Shown in pieces: positions 45,132 to 57,600 of a stretch of 64,000 nucleotides of DNA (position 1 is its first letter; each line of letters starts with the position of its first letter). The notes beneath the pieces were generated by a model that worked only from the letters and a program-made list of their open reading frames with translations, did not search any database and was not told the origin of the DNA. The translations under genes and the position numbers were made by a program. Source of the stretch: Hybos culiciformis (taxonomy: Eukaryota; Arthropoda; Insecta; Diptera; Hybotidae); assembly GCA_964007475.1 (NCBI GenBank), contig CAXFZM010000296.1, positions 1 to 64,000 on the forward strand, read 5' to 3'.

Positions 45132-45879
45132 CACAGAAAAAAATTTGCTCGTACTCATTACGTCAAAAAAGTTCGTTAATGACATTCTCGTTAAGATAAC
45201 GAAAAATAATGAATAATTACGTTTTTGTAACGTAAATTTCGTTTATTTTCTTATTACGAACGTTTTTTTCATTTTTAGTACTCGTTAAAAAAGTTCGTTA
45301 TCGTTAAATACGGGAAACAAAAATTTCAATCCATACAGAACTTATATTTTCCATTTTACACATTGCCGTAAATTTAGTTCATAGCTCAGTGGCAGAGTTG
45401 ATGGATTGCAATGTTTAGGACAGTGGTTCGAAGCCACAAGCGGGCATAAAAAAATTATTAAAAAAAAATTAAATCAAAAAATTTAAAAAATAAATAAAAA
45501 AAATAAAAAGATAAATATAAAAAATTACTTAATAAAAAAAAAAATTAAAAAAAAAAAAAAATAAATAAAAAAAAATAAAAAAAAAATAAAAAAAAAATAA
45601 AAAAAATAAAACAAAAAAAATAATAAAAAAAAAATAAAAAAGAAATAAATAAAAAATTAAATAAATAAAAACAAAAATTTAGTCTAGTAAATTTTTTCTT
45701 TCGTATTTGCGGTGTTTTTGCTGAAGAATTTGAAAGGTTTTTGGTTTTGGGGTATAACGAACTTTTTTAACGAACTACGAGCTTTTTTCAACGAATTGTT
45801 CGTTGTAGCCAAAATAACGAATTTTTCGTTGATTTTAACGAATTATTTAGTTATTAGTACGAGCAAATTTTTTTCTGTG
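45132..45879. mobile_element. TA-flanked inverted-repeat element with a tRNA-like core
   Basis: Perfect 23-bp terminal inverted repeats starting CACAGAAAAAAATTTG, with TA on both sides (45130-45131 and 45880-45881), as in Tc1/mariner non-autonomous elements. There is no ORF. It has many AACGTT/TTCGTT words and a long A tract (45450-45680). It is absent from the left arm, but the left arm lacks the surrounding 1.5 kb too. Confidence 0.75.
45380..45440 (+). other. tRNA-like promoter module inside the TA-flanked element
   Basis: A perfect A box (TAGCTCAGTGG, 45382-45392) and a near-perfect B box (GGTTCGAAGCC, 45425-45435). The spacing is short, but the sequence recalls the 5' half of many tRNAs. 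Confidence 0.55.
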
Positions 45880-46006
45880 TAGGAAATATGATAAATAGTG
45901 GCAGTAATTTAATATTAAAATAAGGAATTTTAGTAAATTGTTTTGACTAATATTTTTTACATATAAATTATCTAATTTTTTGATTTTTTTGTTTTAGTTA
46001 ATTAGG

Positions 46007-46013
46007 TATAAAT
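46007..46013 (+). promoter_or_regulatory. TATA box of the right-arm acidic-tail gene
   Basis: TATAAAT in the same AATTAGGTATAAATT context as 2798-2804. Confidence 0.6.
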
Positions 46014-46078
46014 TTGAGAATTTTTCTTTTTTAAATTACATTTTAATTAAATCCTTAAATTAGTTCAAAACAATAAGA

Positions 46079-46718
46079 ATGATTGATTTTGATTGTATGA
46101 ACTTATTTAATTTTATTTTAACTCGTTTTCGGAGTATTAATGATCGTCCTCTTGCAGATGATCTCGCGGAATTCGTCCAAATGTATCGACGAGTAATAAT
46201 TTATGTTTGTGAATTCGGTACCGATCATTTTGTAATGATTACAAATATGATTCCTGAGGCAGATTTCCCGGTGAGTCAAAATTTTTTTTTTCTTTAGTTT
46301 TTTGTTCTTAATTTTTATCTTTTTTTTTTTTTTGTTTTATATATTTATCAGTATTTTATATATATATATTTTTCAGACCGATGTGATCAGTAATACGATT
46401 AATGGCCACAAATATATATTCCTGCAATATTGCGATGTTGTGGAGATAATAAGCAGTGATGATGAGAATGGTGGTGCTGATTCTAAAGAAGAGGAGCAGG
46501 ATGTTGGTATAATAAGCAGTGATGATGAGAATGATGTTGCTGATTCTGAAGAAGACGAGCAGGATGATGGTATAATAAGCAGTGGTGATGAAGATTACCC
46601 CTATAATCTTATGGAGGATGATGGTGATAATAGTAATGATGATGAGGATGAATGGGACAGTGTTATGTCATCAGATAGTGGCTATGATGGTAATGACGAT
46701 GATGATGAGGATGAATAG
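46079..46718 (+). CDS. Two-exon acidic-tail protein, right arm
   Basis: Exon 1 is 46079-46270 (64 codons, phase 0), donor CG|GTGAGT; exon 2 is 46377-46718 after TTTTTCAG. The product is 177 residues. The N-terminal domain shows LTRFRSINDRPL, EFVQMYRRV and EFGTDHFVMI. Exon 2 opens with TD.ISNTINGHKY and continues into an Asp/Glu/Ser-rich tail with ISSDDEN repeats, ending SSDSGYDG plus acidic residues. The core promoter and an AATAAAG signal near 46880 are both present, so this copy looks expressible. The gene points toward the element's end. Function unknown; the conserved ending resembles a phospho-degron, which is only suggestive. Confidence 0.75.
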
Positions 46719-48359
46719 GAGCTTAGTATGATGGTGGTCGAATTTCTAAATTTTTTTAAGTGAAGAAAAGCTGTAATTTAAAAAAGATATATTTACTTTA
46801 TTTTTAGCTTTAATTATAATTTTTATTTACATATTATCTTAACTAATAAATTATTTACCTTGAAATTATCAATATGTCTAATAAAGATTTTAATAACAAA
46901 ATGTTGTGTCTGTATTTTTTATTTAGGGAAGCTTTTGAAATTGAATTGAAACATTTGAAATTGAATTGAATTTTTCTAGTACAGGTTAATCAAATTTATA
47001 TTTTTAATTTTATCTCATACTTTAATTATAAAATTCACGAAACTGCGAAATTATTTTTGAAATTAGAAATAAAAGTTGATTTTCATTTTGAAATTATTTA
47101 GTTATTTATTTAGGACGAGCTATATACTTAATTCGACTTTCAATTTTTAGCGAAATTATTTTTTATTGTTTTTACTTTAATCAAAACTAATTTTTATTCA
47201 CTATTTTAAATTTTATAATTTTTCGAATCGAGTTTTCAAACTTAATTTGGGGAAATTATATTATTTGATGTCACAAAATAATAAATGAAAGTTTTTGTAT
47301 GTTTCATTTAAATGCAATTTCAAATTTTGATATAAAGAAGAATTCATAGTCGAATTAATATTTTTGATTTTTTTTTTTTTAATTTAATTTTTTGAGTTAA
47401 ATGATATTTTTTTTGTTCGAATCTTATTTTTGAATTAAAGTATTTATGAAACATTTTTGTTTCTTAATTTTTTATGATTTATTTATTTTTTTATTTTTTT
47501 TAATTTTGTAATTTTTCCAATTTATTTTAAATTTGGTTTGTGAAAAATATTATTATTAATATTAAAAATATTTCTCGAAGTTTTAAATAAATTGCTTCAA
47601 TTTCTGGCGCAGTTAAATTTTTTTGTTTTAAAGAAAATTAAAAAAGTATTAGTATTGTGCACATTAGTCAAAAAATTAAAAAATTATTTTTGATTGAATT
47701 AGATTTTAAATTTTCACTTTTTTTTAAGTTTACGATTTTTTAAAACAAGTTTGTATAATAATTATCGTATACCAAGCTGAATAAAAATTGTTTTTTTTTT
47801 ATATTTTCGAATATCTAATTAGTAATTAAATATTATCACATGTATTACACATACAATGATAACTCAATTAATTTCAAATAATCAATAACATTTGTCGGTA
47901 TTTTTACAATTTCATAATTATTTGAAAATGCTTACATTCTCTTATACATAAAATATAACACAAAAACTTATGTGAATCTGCAAACCATTTAAAAGTCCAC
48001 TCAACTTAACTTAAAATTATCCATTTAATATGGTTCCTGGAATAATCCACTTTTCACACATACATGCAGCTCCAACGATTTATAATTCACAAATACCACG
48101 AAAAAATATCCACTTAACTTATTCCACTTAAATAATCCACCAAATAGAAAAAAAATGTCTTCTAACTTTGCTTAACTTTTATATATATATTTTAATTTAA
48201 ATATTTTAATGTAAAAATTAATTGAAATAGAAAAAATTTCTTCTAACTCAACTTAACTTTTATATATATAATTTAATTAAAATACTTTAATATAAAAATT
48301 AATTCGAATCTCAAATTACAGTTGTCAGCATTTTTACACATCAATTATAATTATTTGAA
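46719..48359. other. Right-arm AT-rich spacer, no gene
   Basis: Inverted copy of 29881-31527. No ORF of note. Confidence 0.6.
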
Positions 48360-49250
48360 AATACATATAAATATGGCTCCACTTAAACTTGAATCAAATG
48401 CGCTGATTCACTTAAAATAATTTACTTAACACACGGCTCTGCTTAAATAATCCACTTAAGTATAACTTTCATTACTTAAAATAATTTACTAATACACGGC
48501 TCCACTTAAAATAATTTACTTAACACACGGCTCCGCTTAAATAATTCGAAATCCGTTTAAATAATCCATCTAAATAATCCACTTAAAAAATTCACCTATA
48601 ATCCACTTAAATAATTCACCTATTTATTTAAACCACCTTTAACCTACTTATTTAAACTACCTGTAGCCTAATTAAAAAATGTATCTAAATAATCAACTTA
48701 AATAAATTGCTTAAATAATCCACTTAAAATCCACTTAAAAAATTCACCTTAATAATCCGCTTAAATAATCCACTTAAATAATCCGATTAAAAAATTCACT
48801 TAAATAATTCGCTTAAAAAATTAACTTTAATAATCCACTTAAATAATTCACTTTAATAATCCTCTTAAATAATTCACTTAAATAATTCACTTTAATAATC
48901 CGCTTAAATAATCCGCTTAAATAATCCACTTAGAAAATTCACCTTAATAATCCGCTTAAATAATCCAGTTAAAAAAATTCACCTTAATAGTCCGCTTAAA
49001 TAATTCAGTTAAAAAAATTCACCTTAATAATCCGCTTAAATAATCCACATAAATAATCCACTTAAAAAATTCAACTATTTATTTAAATAATCCACCAAAA
49101 TAAATACCTTTAATCCACTTAAAAAATTCGTCTAAATAATCCACTTAAATAATTTGCTTAAATAATCCACTTAAAACTTAATATGGATCCGCTTAAATAT
49201 GGATCCGCTTAAATATGGATCCGCTTAAATATTATGGATCCGCATGGATC
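48360..49250 (+). repeat. Inner degenerate repeat tract, right arm
   Basis: Imperfect units around AAATAATCCGCTT and AAAAAATTCACTT, beginning with ATGGCTCCACTTAAA. Mirror of 28986-29880. Confidence 0.8.
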
Positions 49251-49589
49251 CGCTTAAATTTATCTAGAACTCTCATATAATACGCGGATCCTCTTAAATT
49301 TATCTAGAACTCTCATATAATAGAGGATCCGCTTAAATTTATCCAGAACTCTCATATAATACGAGGATCCGCTTAAATTTATCTAGAACTCTCATATAAT
49401 ACGAGGATCCGCTTAAATTGGTCTACAACTCTCATATAATACGAGGATCCGCTTAAATTGGTCTAGAACTCTCATATAATACGAGGATCCGCTTAAATTG
49501 GTCTAGAACTCTCATATAATACAAGGATCCGCATGGATCCGCTTAAATGGATCCGCACATTGGTCCAGAACTCTCATAAACTATCTACT
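49251..49589 (+). repeat. 40-bp terminal tandem array, right arm
   Basis: About seven units with GGATCCGCTTAAATT ... AGAACTCTCATATAATACG, ending CTATCTACT at 49589. It is the inverse of the left array. Confidence 0.85.
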
Positions 49590-49663
49590 TGTATAAAATT
49601 TGGCACGGTGCAACGAAAAAGAAATACTTTAACCGTGGCCAAAGTATGGTCGATTTGGCCTAA
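49590..49663 (+). pseudogene. Far side of the ORF interrupted by copy B
   Basis: Starts with the second TGTATA. The reading frame that was cut at 28731 continues here in phase for 23 more codons to TAA at 49661, adding a basic cytoplasmic-type tail after the membrane segment. This supports both the target duplication and the idea that a real coding frame was hit. Confidence 0.65.
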
Positions 49664-50478
49664 TTAGACACGATTTTTTTTGCTCTCTCATATATATAAA
49701 AAAAAAAAAAATAATAAAAGAAAAAGAAAATTGACTTGTGATAAAAACAAAATAAAAACAACGAAAAATAAAATAACATTCTTAAAATAACATTCTTAAT
49801 GACTAAAATTTAACAAAAAAAAAAAAAAAATAAAAGACAAAAGTGAAAAGAAAATATGAACAAAATTGAAATTGAAAAGAAAAATTGAAAGAAATTTAGA
49901 AAATTAAAATTGACAAAAAAAAAAATTTTACAAGAAAATATAAAAAAAAAAAGAAAGAAAGAACGAATTGATTATTGACTACAAAAAAAATAATAAAAAG
50001 AAAAACAGTGCAAAATAGCTACAAATTTAAAATTTAAATTAACAAATTAAAATAAAATAAATAAATAAAATAAATAAATAAAATAATAAAAACAATAAAA
50101 TCAAAAGTGATGGCAAAACGATAATTAATTTGCAAAGGACTAGAACTTATTATTAAATTACTAACTAGAACTTATTATTAACAATTATTAAAAGTACATA
50201 TAATAATAACGAAAAAGACTAAACATTTTTAAAACAACATAAATAAAAACATTTTTTTATCAAAAAAAAAAAATTAATTAAATAAACCAAATAATAAATA
50301 AATATATATGTAACAACGAATTACATTATAAATAAAATACAACGAGAAAAAGAAAGCGGAAATACCAAAGAGGACTAAAAAAAAAAAACAGCAACAAGAG
50401 GCATCGAAATCAACATCGCAATAACAAAGAAGACCATAGAAATCCACAACAAGAGACATCAAAATAAACAACAACATT
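49664..50478. other. A-rich low-complexity tract, no gene
   Basis: Runs of A, AAAT and AAAAG. It contains no convincing ORF or repeat unit. Confidence 0.6.
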
Positions 50479-50486
50479 GTGAACAC

Positions 50487-51501
50487 TAGGGCTTCTCATT
50501 TCCCGCAATTTTCAAATCCCGGGATCCCGGGACAAAATTTTTCATATTCCCGGGATCCCGGAATTTTTTTATAAGCCCAAATTAAACAAAAAATTATCTC
50601 ATAAAATAATGCCATGCTTTCGATCCACTTCAACTTGACATGATGGGGTTACCTAAGTAGATTTTTTACATAATAAAAAAGGAAAATACTGCATTATAAA
50701 AAATTAGTTAACAACTTGAAATTTGCTTTCTAATCCTCAAAATTCGATTATTTTAAATAAATTTTAATTCTATATATATTAAAATGCACTTATTTATTTT
50801 TTAAATTCTATATACTGACTTCACTTCGTTTCCACAAACTTAGAAAGTCAAAATTGACCCACTTCCCGGTATATAATCGAGATTAAATTTAATTTAGCAT
50901 TACACACACACCTTTATATAAACTTCACATCCTGGTCTCCAAACTTAGTAAGTCAAAATAGATCCAATTTCCGGTATCCAATCGAGGTAAAATTTTGCAC
51001 ATCACTTTGTCGTCGATAACAATATACTTTGGCATCACAGACTCATCAACACACACACACACCTTTATATGAACTTCATATCAATTGCCTCGCATATAAA
51101 GGATTTATATCAAAAACTTTCTTTTTATGGGTTGTGTTTTTTCTATACTAAAATTGTATATTTTAATTTTAGCTTTATACATACTGAAACAGTGAATGAA
51201 ATTTCGAGTATGTGATATATAAACATCAAAAGTTAGCATAGCACTAATAATGAAGGGAATCCCCCGTAATTGTATAGAAAATAATCTATATATTGTACTA
51301 ACAGTATACGCCACATTCAACAATCACTTAATTAATTCTGTCTAGCTTAGATATAAACCTAAGCCCAAAATTTAGTGCAATCACTATTATATTTTTTAAT
51401 TAAGTGGAAATCCCGGGATTTTTGGTTGAAATCCCGGGATTACGGGATTTAATTTTACAACCGGGATCCCGGGAAAACGGGATCCCGTTTGAGAAGCCCT
51501 A
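50487..51501. mobile_element. Non-autonomous hAT element 1
   Basis: Terminal inverted repeat TAGGGCTTCTCA with an 8-bp target duplication, GTGAACAC (50479-50486 and 51502-51509). Subterminal clusters of CCCGGGATCCCGGG-type palindromes lie at both ends. No transposase. Confidence 0.85.
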
Positions 51502-51548
51502 GTGAACACCAATCAACATAAATCAATCACCATCAAACAGATAATTTT

Positions 51549-52660
51549 TTGAAGTTTATACTTCTTTAGGCGCGTTGTATGGTATAATTGAGTAATTCTG
51601 TACCGGGTAAAAATTCATTTTCATTCTACTCATTCGACATTCGAAATCGAATTCCAACTGACATGGTTTTTGACGTTTCAATACTCAAAAGAATTAGTGG
51701 TCTACTCAATAATCATTTGTCATTTATAAAAACAAAATAATTTGGCGCGACAAATTCAAATTATTTTTTAAAAATTTTTCGTTTACAAATTATTTAAAAC
51801 TAAAAATTTTTTTTTTTTTTTCCAAATAGGTAGTTCAATAATCATTTGTTATTTACATATAAAAACAAAATAATTTGGCGCGAAAAATTTAAATTCAAAT
51901 TAATTTTAGAAATCTTTCGTTTACAAATTATTTAAAACAAAATTTTTTTTTCAAAATAGGTAGGTCCGGTGAAATTAATATTACCTGAAAAAACATTTTT
52001 GGGTGGGGAGCTACGGTTAGGTCGTGCCGGAGCAAAGTATACGAAAAATTATTTTTTCAAAATAGGTAGCTCCGGTGAAATTAATATTACCTGAAAAAAA
52101 ATTTTTGGGTGGGGAGCTGCGGTTAGGTCGTGCCGGAGCAAAATATATGAACATTTTTTTTTTTTAAATAGGTAGCTCCGGTGAAATTAAGATTACCAGC
52201 CGAAAAATTTTTGGGCAGGGACGTACGGTTAGGTCGTGCCGACGCAAAATATACGAAAAAATTTTTTTTTTTCAAAATAGGTAGCTCCGGTGAAATTAAT
52301 TTTACATGAAAAAAAATTTTGGGTGGGAAGCTACGGTTAGGTCGTGCCGGAGCAAAATATACGAAAAATTTTTTTTTTAAATAGGTAGCTCTGGTGAAAT
52401 TAAAATTACCAGCCGAAAAATTTTTGGGCAGGAAGGTACGATTAGGTCGTGCTGGCACAAAATACCCAAAATTTTGCAAAATATACGTAACATTTTTTTT
52501 TAAAAAATAGGTAGCTCCGGTGAAATTAAGATTATCTGGCGAAAAATTTTTGGGCAGGGAGCTACGGTTAGGTCGTGCCGGCGCAAAATATACAAAAAAA
52601 CACACGAAGCAGTCATAGAACCGTCGACAAAAGTTTATACTTAAAAGATTTAAACTATGA
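51549..52660 (-). repeat. Inverted block of the 105-bp minisatellite with terminal motifs
   Basis: Starts GAAGTTTATACTTCTTTAGG (51549), the inverse of the motif beside the leader arrays at 33.4-36.5 kb. About six inverted minisatellite units follow (51958-52590), then ACACGAAGCAGTCATAGAAC and AGTTTATACTT, which also occur at 33245-33290. It is therefore a dispersed unit independent of the Gypsy element. The open frames across it are artefacts of unit length. Confidence 0.75.
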
Positions 52661-53105
52661 AATAACAGTGGCTACAAATGATTTCTAAAAGAAACGCCTC
52701 AAATTCATTTTAATAGCCAATCAAATTGTTTCCACTAAATTTATTGATATTGCAACACGCCAACACGTTTTGCAATTTTGTATTTTTCTGTGAACGGAAA
52801 TCAATTTGTATTTATTAAGTATGAATTTGATACTTTTTGAATTTCAATTTATTGAAATTTGCTTATTCCGAAAATTTGTTTTATTTTTTCTTACAATTAA
52901 GTGTTTGACAAAATAGTTATTTATTTATATGATCTTTTTTTTGAGATTTTCCTAATATATCTATCTGATCTTAAAATAACAGCATTTGCTAAGTATTATT
53001 AAAAGAAATATCTATTTTAATATTCTTTTTATATTTTCAGACATTTCTAATATATGATTGGTAAGTAGGTATTATTCGTAGTATCTAAATTAATGTTTTC
53101 CCTTT
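52661..53105. other. AT-rich flank, possible decayed LTR
   Basis: Lies just beyond the env end of the minus-strand errantivirus, where its 3' LTR is expected. A pyrimidine run (53096-53108) could be the remnant polypurine tract on the other strand. No LTR boundary could be fixed. Confidence 0.35.
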
Positions 53106-54600
53106 TTACATTTTAGATTTTTCTGATGGTGAAGTGAATAACACAACTCTGGAATGAGGAAGAGACCATAATGGTTCGACCGAATTTGATGGAGGTGTAC
53201 TAATTGATTGCTGTTGGGTTCCTGATTGGATGGACTGCAATATTGGTTGTGAGTTTCTTGAATTGGTGTATAGTTTATGTAATGTGTAACTGATTAGTGC
53301 TATTATCATAACTGTCGAGGCTCCCTTAGTAGAATGTGTATAGTTAAAATATCGTGAGGTGTTTGAATCGAGGTGTGAAATTTTTTGTAGATTTGTATGG
53401 TTGTTTAGTTGTTTTAGTGTCAGTATTTTTACGGTATCTGTTTCGTTAATTCGATTATAATTAGAAGTTATCAATTGTATTTTGTTTTGGAATGCTGGTG
53501 TTTTGCTGCTGTATGTAATCTCATTAACTCGTATTGTGCAGTTTTCAAATTGAATTAGATTTGCACCTTTTAATGTGATATTTGATGGTGAACTACATTC
53601 TGAACTACAAATTTATTTTTGTGCTGGTAACTACGACTATACTGTTATCTGTTATTACTTCGACCTCGTTGACATCATTGATTTCTGTTAGTGTGCAATA
53701 AGGCTGATTATGGTTGATGAAGTTGGGTATGCATTTGTCTGTGTCCAGTTGTTGAATATTGTTCTTTTTACAGTAACCCCCATGATTCCACCATAGTGCA
53801 TGGTTCGTCCACATATTGATACATTTGGGAATCAAGAATAATAAAAGGTTTTGCAGCTTTTATTATTTTGGAATTATTGATAGGAATAGATTTAATTCGG
53901 AAAAGCGAAAAGTAGTTTGGCATGAATATCGGGATTTTTACCAATAATATTATATTAGAATGTCTGTAGAAAGCTTGTAAACTTAATAATTTATATACAT
54001 CTACCTCAGCTGGGAGGAAAATTTGTTGTTGACTTAATATATTATGAATATAATGTAATTCTTCGGGGTGTAATATATGTTTTGAAATTAAATTTAATCT
54101 TGCTAAGTTAATTGAATCTATGGTTTCAACCAAATGGTCATTAAGGAAATCGATGTCATATATTAGTTCGGTCAAATATTGGTTTATTGATGCGTCCGTA
54201 CCTAAATTCTTTACTTGGTTTGTTAAATTTTCTTTGTATTGGTTTAAATATGTTTGGAGCAATTTTTGTTGTTTATTAATATGATTTGTAATATTGTCAA
54301 ATCTGTTAATCATATTTTGGTTTATGACAAATTGGTCATTAAAGTGTCATTAAAGTGAGATCTCCTTGGAAACCGTCTAGAGTTTTTAGTTGGTCTTTTA
54401 TTTCGATCAAGTCGTCATTATCCAGGTTACCTGAGATAGATTTAATTATACTCCCAAGTCCATTTATTATTCCCCTCTTTGATCTTTGGATGGGTTTAAT
54501 TAATTTAATGTTGTTTATTAGTGTTTTAAATTTTCTTTCTACGATTTGGATTAGGGATATTTGAGATAAATAGTTGTTGTAATCAAGTTTTATTTGCTCG
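53106..54600 (-). pseudogene. env: env of a decayed errantivirus
   Basis: Minus strand. Near the start (54485-54471) lies a basic RSKRG cleavage-type site. The following body is spread over frames 54313-53768, 53835-53605 and 53474-53106, so it has at least two frame breaks. A hydrophobic segment (STVMIIALISYTL, about 53310) near the C terminus is the likely membrane anchor. Order and motifs fit an errantivirus envelope; it is non-functional as it stands. Confidence 0.75.
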
Positions 54601-54604
54601 ATGT

Positions 54605-57600
54605 TTAGCCGAATTTTGTTGGCGTTGATGTGCGAAAAATTGCTTCATAGCATTAATAATTGAAATACTATTTCTAGTTGGTAGAATGAAAGCACTCGCG
54701 AATTTGCTAAATTTGTCTATGATTGTTAATATATTCTGTCATATTCATAGGCGCCCGCAGGATTTTTTCTAGGGGGGGGCAAGAAAATTTTTTTAAAAAG
54801 CTTATAAATATGTTTTTCTTCAACGATGAAAATAAAAAAAATGTGTTGAGAATTAAGTTACATGTATCTTATATGAATCTTTTCTTTTTAAAAGTAAAAA
54901 ATAACAAACATAAATTAACATTTTTAATAAACGAATTCACTTGCTGGATTAGATAATAAAAAATAAATAATATGTAATACATATATAAAGAAAAAAAAAC
55001 CAGATACCTTCCGTCTTCCGAATCGTTCCAAAACTTTCAGTAACTCGCCAATTAGAAGAAAAACAAAACCAACGAAGATATTTTAGACGTAGTTCATGCA
55101 CGTATGCGACATAAAAAAGATGCATTATATGAAACTTTATGAGGCGTATTATACTCAAACACGTAAATCGAACTTCTCCGGCGTAAAAGTTAAAAAAATA
55201 ATCTTTTATATTTATACACCATAGATATTTCTACACCATAAATATTAAGAAATGCAATTGCTTTATTTTTTTGTAACTGAATAGTTATTTTTTTATTGTA
55301 ACTGAACGATGATTTTCTTTTTTACGTCGCGTGGCGTAGATCCGTAAACTCGCGTGACCTACTTCGACAATGTCTCTATCATAAAAGTAACCAGAAAAGG
55401 AATTTTTTTTTCATAAATGTGTTGCTCTTCACTAAGCGAAATATGAAAAAGAAATATCTGGAATTCCGTGCATTTAGAAATTCCAAAATTTATAAATATT
55501 TTTGTATTTTTACCCGTGACTCAAAAATCGAAAAATATGAAAAAAAATTGAATAATTTATTAAAACAATTTAAATACTGCACGACATAAAAATCTGAAAA
55601 AATTAAAATCTAAAATTTCTACTTTAAATGTTCTCAAAATTTCTTAGCGCATTAAAAAAGTGAAATTTAAGGGCAAGCGTTCTTATAAAAAAGTTATTGT
55701 GCGAGATAATAAGTTTTTTTTTTCATTTGAAAAATGACAAACATTCTAATATTATTTAAATTAAAATCGGGTTTTTATTTGTACTAGTTTAGTGTATAGG
55801 TCTCATCGCTGATTAAGTTTTATTTTCTTCATCAAAGCCAGGAGGGGCAAGGCCACCCCTTGCCCGCCCCTCCGGGCGCCTATGGTCATATTTATACAAT
55901 TTACAAATTTCACAATCATTTATTAATTTTGTAATAATTGTTTTCATTTGTGGGAAATAATATACGGTATTTAAGTGCGTAAAAGTTTCGTTGATACCAC
56001 GATGGTTTGATTTATTATGATATTCTTTTATTATATTTTCCTGTTCGTCTAACTCAAATATATTTTGTAGGTGTGACATACAACGGACAAGGTTAAGTTT
56101 TTTGTTACTGAATAGTTCTGAGTAAATATTTTGGAATTTTTTGAATGTATTATTGTCTGTGTAAATTGCTGTGGTTATTTTTGGACGTACTAGGTCTTGT
56201 AATATTTCTTTAATTTTATTCACGCAATCTTGATCATTTGTTTTTATCAAATATTGTTTTTTTGTTTTGAAAAGTATTTTTAAGTTTACTTTAGAAGATT
56301 TTACTTGAGGCTTATTTTCGATGATTATTTGAAAATTAAAATTATTTAAGGGTCTTTCAGAAATTGGTATTCCTTCTTCAAAGCTTTCCATTGCTGAGTG
56401 AATAGTGTCATTTGAGTCAAGATCGTCTTCGTTCCTGGTCATGTGTTCACAACAGTTAATTTGGATCCTGGACAGTGCGTCAGCATTCGTGTTTTTTGTG
56501 CCTTTCTTGTAACAAATTTCGTAGTCGTATTCTTTGAGTTTTTCTCTCCAACGAATATACTTGGAATTTGGTTCTTTTAATGAGAATAGCCAGGTTAATG
56601 GCTTGTGATCGGTAACAATTTTGAACAAACAGACAGGGTCTAAAGTGTTTGGTAGCCCAGACTACTCCTTAGAGTTCCTTTTCGAAAGCGCTATAGTGCT
56701 GTTCTGATTTAGTTAGGGTTCTACTAGCATAGCATATAGGTTTATCCGAGTTTATAGGTCCTTGTGATAATACTGCCTCAAGTGCGACATCGCTAGCATC
56801 TGTGGTTAGAACAAAAGGTTTCGTAAAATCTGGGTATTGCAGTATAGGCTCATTGCACAGCATGCTTTTACATAATTCGAAGCAATCTGTAGAACTGGAG
56901 TCTAATGTAATTTTATTGTTATCTTTGATGAACTTTCTATAGTATCCTAATAATCCCAGAAAATATTTAATTTGTTTAGGTGTTTTGGGAATAGGGAAGT
57001 TTTTTATAGCTTCAATCTTATCAGGGTTGGGTTTTACACCTTCAGGGGTAACTATATGCCCTAAAAAGGATACTTCTTTTTGCATAAATTCAGATTTGTC
57101 CAGATTAATATTTAGATTTGCTTGTCTTAGTTTATCAAAGACTTGTGAAATGTGGTCCAGATGTTGGTGCAAGGATGAGGAAAATATAATTATATCGTCT
57201 ATATAGACGAAGCAAAAGTTTCCTTGTACATATATCTCTTAGTATATTCTCCATAACTCTTTGAAAGGTCGAAGGGGCATTTTTCAAACCGAATGGCATA
57301 CGAATATATTCATCGTGACCGTAATCTACGCTAAAGGCTGTTTTTGGATTATCAGCTGAATTAACTTCGATTTGGTTAAAACCTGAGGCCAAATCTAATG
57401 TAGTATAATACACACTTCTTCCTAATTTATCGAGAATTTCCGTAATATTAGGTATAGGGTAGCGATCATCTATAGTTTTTTCATTGAGTTTTCGGTAGTC
57501 TACAACTAACCTCCATTTTTGAACCCCACTCGCGTCTTTCTTTTTTGGGACAATCCAGATGGGTGCAGACCACGGTGAGAAACTGTGTCTAATTATTCCT

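Larger units (their letters stand above)
28732..49589. mobile_element. Palindromic Polinton-like element, copy B
   Basis: The termini are AGTAGATAGTTTATGAG and its exact inverse, flanked by TGTATA on both sides. Left and right arms are inverted copies over several kb, meeting at a centre near 43575. Each arm has, from the end inward, a 40-bp array, a degenerate short-repeat tract, a two-exon acidic-tail gene and a tRNA-like hairpin. The left arm holds a 10.4-kb LTR element (32388-42765) and lacks about 1.5 kb present on the right. The right arm holds a TA-flanked element. No protease, polymerase or integrase is present. The terminal arrays match copy A, which has a Polinton protease; I infer B is a non-autonomous foldback derivative. 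Confidence 0.75.
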
